15,663 bases of DNA from SLJM01 sp964415785 (GTDB lineage: Bacteria; Myxococcota_A; Bradymonadia; Bradymonadales; Bradymonadaceae). How positions within the stretch are numbered: the first letter of the stretch is position 1; the number at the start of each line of letters is the position of its first letter. The position numbers and the translations under genes are program-made. The notes under the pieces are model-generated. The model ran no database searches and was not told the DNA's origin. It saw nothing but the letters and a program-made list of their open reading frames with translations. The stretch is from NCBI GenBank assembly GCA_964415785.1, contig CAYQBU010000086.1, positions 1 through 15,663 on the forward strand, written 5' to 3'. Positions 13,163 to 15,663 of this stretch are shown here, in pieces.

Positions 13163-15312
13163 GGAACGCCGTCCACCTCAGGAACCCCGTCGACGTCGGG
13201 AACAATCTCGTCGTCTCCCTCTTCGTCCTCCAACTCGTCGCTGCTCTCCTCTTCGAAATCATCGAGATCTTCGCTCTCGATTTCGCGCTCCAAGGCCTGT
13301 CGCCCCTTCAGTGGCGTCACCACCGTTTCCTCAAAGACCTCCCAGCTGCGATCGCCGACGCTGAGAAAGCGCAGCTCCCGACGGGGCTCACCGAATTCAT
13401 CGAAGGCAAATCGACCCGTGGCGCCATTGGCCCATTCCTCGCGGTACAGGGCTTCCACGATCGCCTCGCTGGTATTGAGGCCGCGATCGAGCATAAAGCT
13501 TCGCAGCCGCTGAACGGAATCGTAGGCAAAGGCCACGAAGTGATCGACCTCACTTTCGTAAATCGCCTCAAAGCTGCGCGCCAATTGCGTGGTCTCCCGA
13601 TCGCGAAACTCCCTTGAAAACCAGGCGGGCACGATCGCCCCCTTGAGATAGCTGGACGCCTGTTCGGCGATGATCGGCGCCTGCCAAAGGCTGGTGCCCA
13701 GGTAATGGACGTAGAGCCGACCATCGTCGGGCGGTGTCTCATAGGCCGGGCTACCCCACATCTGCTCCTGGGCAAAAAATGCCGACAACTCGGCGACCTT
13801 GGAGCCCGAATCGGGGATAAAGACCGCCTCCGGGCGCGCACTCGCCACCTCGCGGGCCACGGACTCGTAATCCGAGGAGCTGCGATCGTACTCCACCTCG
13901 ATCACGACTTCCCCCCCACGCGCTTCGAATTCATCGCGAAACGCCAGTGCCAGCACCCGCCCATAGCCCATATCGGGGTGAACGATCGCTGCCCGTTGAT
14001 CGCCCAAACGTTGGTGGGCAATCTTGGCTGCCGCTCGCGCCTCGGCCACGGAGTCCACAAAATTTCGAAACATGGGAGCTCGGCCGTTGCGTTCCTCGTC
14101 GTCTGCCACTGTCCGCTCTCCAATGCGGTCGGCGGCCAACGCCAGGGTTGGCACCCCATGGGACTCCACCATGGGAGCGATGGCGCGAGCCGTGTCCGTG
14201 CGAAGCGGCCCCACCACGGCCGTCGCCCCATCGTTGACCAGGCGCTCGTAGGCTGCCTCCGGATCGCCGTGGGAATCCTCAATCAACAGCGTCACCGCCG
14301 GATCTCCCGCCTGATGAAACGAGCGCTGAGCCACTAGCATCCCTGCCAGAGCTCGATTCCCCACGCTTCGGTTGGGACCACTAAGCGGCAGCAATGCACC
14401 GATGACCAATCGCTGCGGGCCGGCCTGACTGGACAGAGCCATCGACAACTCCGACGCCCGATCGCCGAGGCCCAGACTGGCAAATTCAGGGGCCATATCG
14501 TTGAAAAACGCCTGGAGTGACTCCACAGATTCGCCGTTGACGCCACCATCGAGGTGGCGCCGAATTAATCCCCAGGTCGCCGCCACCCGCGTCAGGGATC
14601 GACGGTCCGTCACCAACTCGCTGAGCTGGCGAGACTCCACCGCGTCGGCATCCTCAAAGGCCCGGGTCACCACGAATTGCAGCCGCTCGTCTTCTCGCTC
14701 GTCGTCGTCAACGATCATCTTGTGGTAGTCGCCCCAGGCCTTGAGGGCATCGCCCTTTCGCCCCGCTTCGGAAAGCCCCTGAGCGATCACAGGCCACACA
14801 TAGGTTCGATCCTGTGTCAGCACGACCGGACTCATCGAGGCACCGGGATAGTCGGCGATGACCTCCAGTCCCTCCACCAACTCGCCATCGATCAAATAGG
14901 CCAATGCCAGATAACTCTGGGCCGCCGAGCGAATCCGATCATCGAGGCCCTCCGAGGCCGCCAGGGGGCCCAGCAATCCGAACACCTCTCGTTCTACCGG
15001 CTCTCTGAGCTCCTCAGCGGGCTCTCCAAAGATCTCATCCAGATCCCCGAGGTAGCTGCGCGCGATATATAACTCCGCGAGATCTGCGGTGGCATCATCG
15101 CGATGCTCGCCTTGAAGGAGATACAACTCCTGACGGGCATCGTCCCAACGCCCATCCTCCAGCAGACTCAGGGCGTCCTCAAAATCGGCCTGCACCTCCG
15201 GTGATTCGGACTCGATCGGGGCCTCGGGCTCCACGGTTCCATTGCTGGGAGTCGAAGAGCAGCCCAATAGAGCCACCACCACCATCAGTGGCCAATACAT
15301 TCCCCATTTCAT
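13159..15312 (-). CDS. LpoA-like lipoprotein, penicillin-binding protein activator type
   Basis: From the ATG at 15312 the protein has 717 residues and opens with a lipoprotein signal (MKWGMYWPLM, lipobox LLGC, C18). The residue after the cysteine is Ser, which fits outer-membrane sorting. A start at GTG 15405 would add 31 residues before the signal. Residues about 40-295 are helical and TPR-like (DFEDALSLLEDGRWDDARQ). Residues about 301-660 are a periplasmic-binding type 1 fold beginning VIGALLPLSGPNRSVG, with NDGATAVVGPLRTD and AAIVHPDMGYGR. This two-part layout matches LpoA-like activators of penicillin-binding proteins and related leucine-binding-type domains. The last 45 residues are hyperacidic and end in a VDGVP repeat. 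It is the first gene of the cluster leading to tol. An ABC-transporter binding protein is less likely given the N-terminal part. Confidence 0.84.
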   Translation of the reverse strand: MKWGMYWPLMVVVALLGCSSTPSNGTVEPEAPIESESPEVQADFEDALSLLEDGRWDDARQELYLLQGEHRDDATADLAELYIARSYLGDLDEIFGEPAEELREPVEREVFGLLGPLAASEGLDDRIRSAAQSYLALAYLIDGELVEGLEVIADYPGASMSPVVLTQDRTYVWPVIAQGLSEAGRKGDALKAWGDYHKMIVDDDEREDERLQFVVTRAFEDADAVESRQLSELVTDRRSLTRVAATWGLIRRHLDGGVNGESVESLQAFFNDMAPEFASLGLGDRASELSMALSSQAGPQRLVIGALLPLSGPNRSVGNRALAGMLVAQRSFHQAGDPAVTLLIEDSHGDPEAAYERLVNDGATAVVGPLRTDTARAIAPMVESHGVPTLALAADRIGERTVADDEERNGRAPMFRNFVDSVAEARAAAKIAHQRLGDQRAAIVHPDMGYGRVLALAFRDEFEARGGEVVIEVEYDRSSSDYESVAREVASARPEAVFIPDSGSKVAELSAFFAQEQMWGSPAYETPPDDGRLYVHYLGTSLWQAPIIAEQASSYLKGAIVPAWFSREFRDRETTQLARSFEAIYESEVDHFVAFAYDSVQRLRSFMLDRGLNTSEAIVEALYREEWANGATGRFAFDEFGEPRRELRFLSVGDRSWEVFEETVVTPLKGRQALEREIESEDLDDFEEESSDELEDEEGDDEIVPDVDGVPEVDGVP
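13163..13198 (-). repeat. two 18-bp repeats at the 3' end of the lipoprotein gene
   Basis: Units at 13163-13180 and 13181-13198 read GGAACGCCGTCCACCTCA and GGAACCCCGTCGACGTCG on the plus strand. They encode PDVDGV and PEVDGV near the C-terminus of the LpoA-like protein. They lie directly at the overlap with the next gene's start. Confidence 0.65.
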
Positions 15313-15663
15313 GGTCTGCCCCTTGGGCTCACTCACGCTAACCTCGTGCATCGTCATTTCATGGCCTCCATCGACCTCGTCGCGGCCGGCATTGGATCGA
15401 CCCACCGACCACCTCTTCTATATCACAGCCCTGGCCGTCGTCGAAATTATCTCCTCCCTTCCAAACCCAGCTATTAACATAATTAACTTTATACAGACGC
15501 CGCCGTACGACTTTTCGATTTGCCCTTCCCAAACCGCCCGCCTATTGTCGGTATTCACCGCCCCTACACTTTTTCTCCGCTCTCGAGTGGTCCCGTGACG
15601 ATCTCCACCTCACGTACTTTTCCCGCCGCTTGCCTCCTTGTCGCGTTCCTCCTTATTTTTCTT
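15313..15663. other. upstream region of the envelope cluster
   Basis: These 351 bases to the window edge hold no gene I can support. The minus strand carries a -10-like TATAAA (15488-15493) without a good -35. Next to it is a direct repeat ATTAAC-ATA-ATTAAC (15473-15487) in a locally AT-rich patch, so the promoter of the cluster is probably near 15460-15530. The outermost 60 bases are purine-rich on the minus strand. Confidence 0.4.
15319..15324 (-). promoter_or_regulatory. ribosome binding site deciding the lipoprotein start
   Basis: On the minus strand AAGGGG stands six bases before the ATG at 15312. It supports this start, which puts the lipoprotein signal directly at the N-terminus, over the upstream GTG at 15405. 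Confidence 0.6.

Noticed and set aside
12944..13617. serine-rich and leucine-rich plus-strand frames
   Set aside because: They are antisense to the acidic tail of the lipoprotein gene and the start of the outer-membrane protein gene, and have no ribosome binding site.
13705..14337. 210-codon plus-strand frame
   Set aside because: It is antisense to the periplasmic-binding domain of the LpoA-like gene; no motif was found.

Overview
The window looks like chromosomal DNA from a GC-rich Gram-negative bacterium, most likely a deltaproteobacterial or Myxococcota-type lineage (Bradymonadales-like is my guess). The grounds are a complete tolQ-tolR-tolA-tolB order with a TonB-like TolA, an orphan AgmX/PglI-like domain, strongly acidic exported proteins, and a tRNA gene without an encoded CCA end. 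Lineage is inference; I had no database to check it. I see no insertion sequence, phage gene, CRISPR array or resistance gene.

Left part, plus strand (258-4500): a compact three-gene run. It holds an exported protein of unknown function, a large SppA-type S49 signal peptide peptidase whose N-terminal ~270 residues look like an outer-membrane beta-barrel segment, and the tRNA hydroxylase miaE. It ends at a perfect 17-bp hairpin (4537-4573), which also serves the convergent gene on the other strand.

Middle part, minus strand (4594-6928): three small, separately spaced genes. They are an exported protein with two copies of a short beta-rich motif, an amphi-Trp domain protein, and an HdeD-family membrane protein with a 15-bp tandem repeat at its 5' end. 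After these come an orphan reading frame resembling an AgmX/PglI C-terminal domain, and tRNA-Leu(CAA) with its promoter and terminator hairpin. Between tRNA-Leu and the next gene lies a non-coding stretch (about 7009-7160) with several nested inverted repeats and a promoter-like pair that no gene explains.

Right part, minus strand (15312 down to 7207): a cell-envelope cluster. In order of transcription it holds an LpoA-like lipoprotein (penicillin-binding protein activator type), an outer-membrane protein overlapping it by ATGA, then tolQ, tolR, tolA and tolB, and last an SDH-family Clp-fold protein in which the expected nucleophilic serine is glycine. The Tol proteins form the proton-motive-force-driven inner membrane complex and its periplasmic partner, which link the inner membrane to the outer membrane and peptidoglycan. 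pal and cpoB, which commonly follow tolB, are not here. The likely inactive protease homologue takes that position. The points most worth a second look are this pseudo-protease, the SppA/beta-barrel fusion and the structured non-coding stretch near tRNA-Leu.
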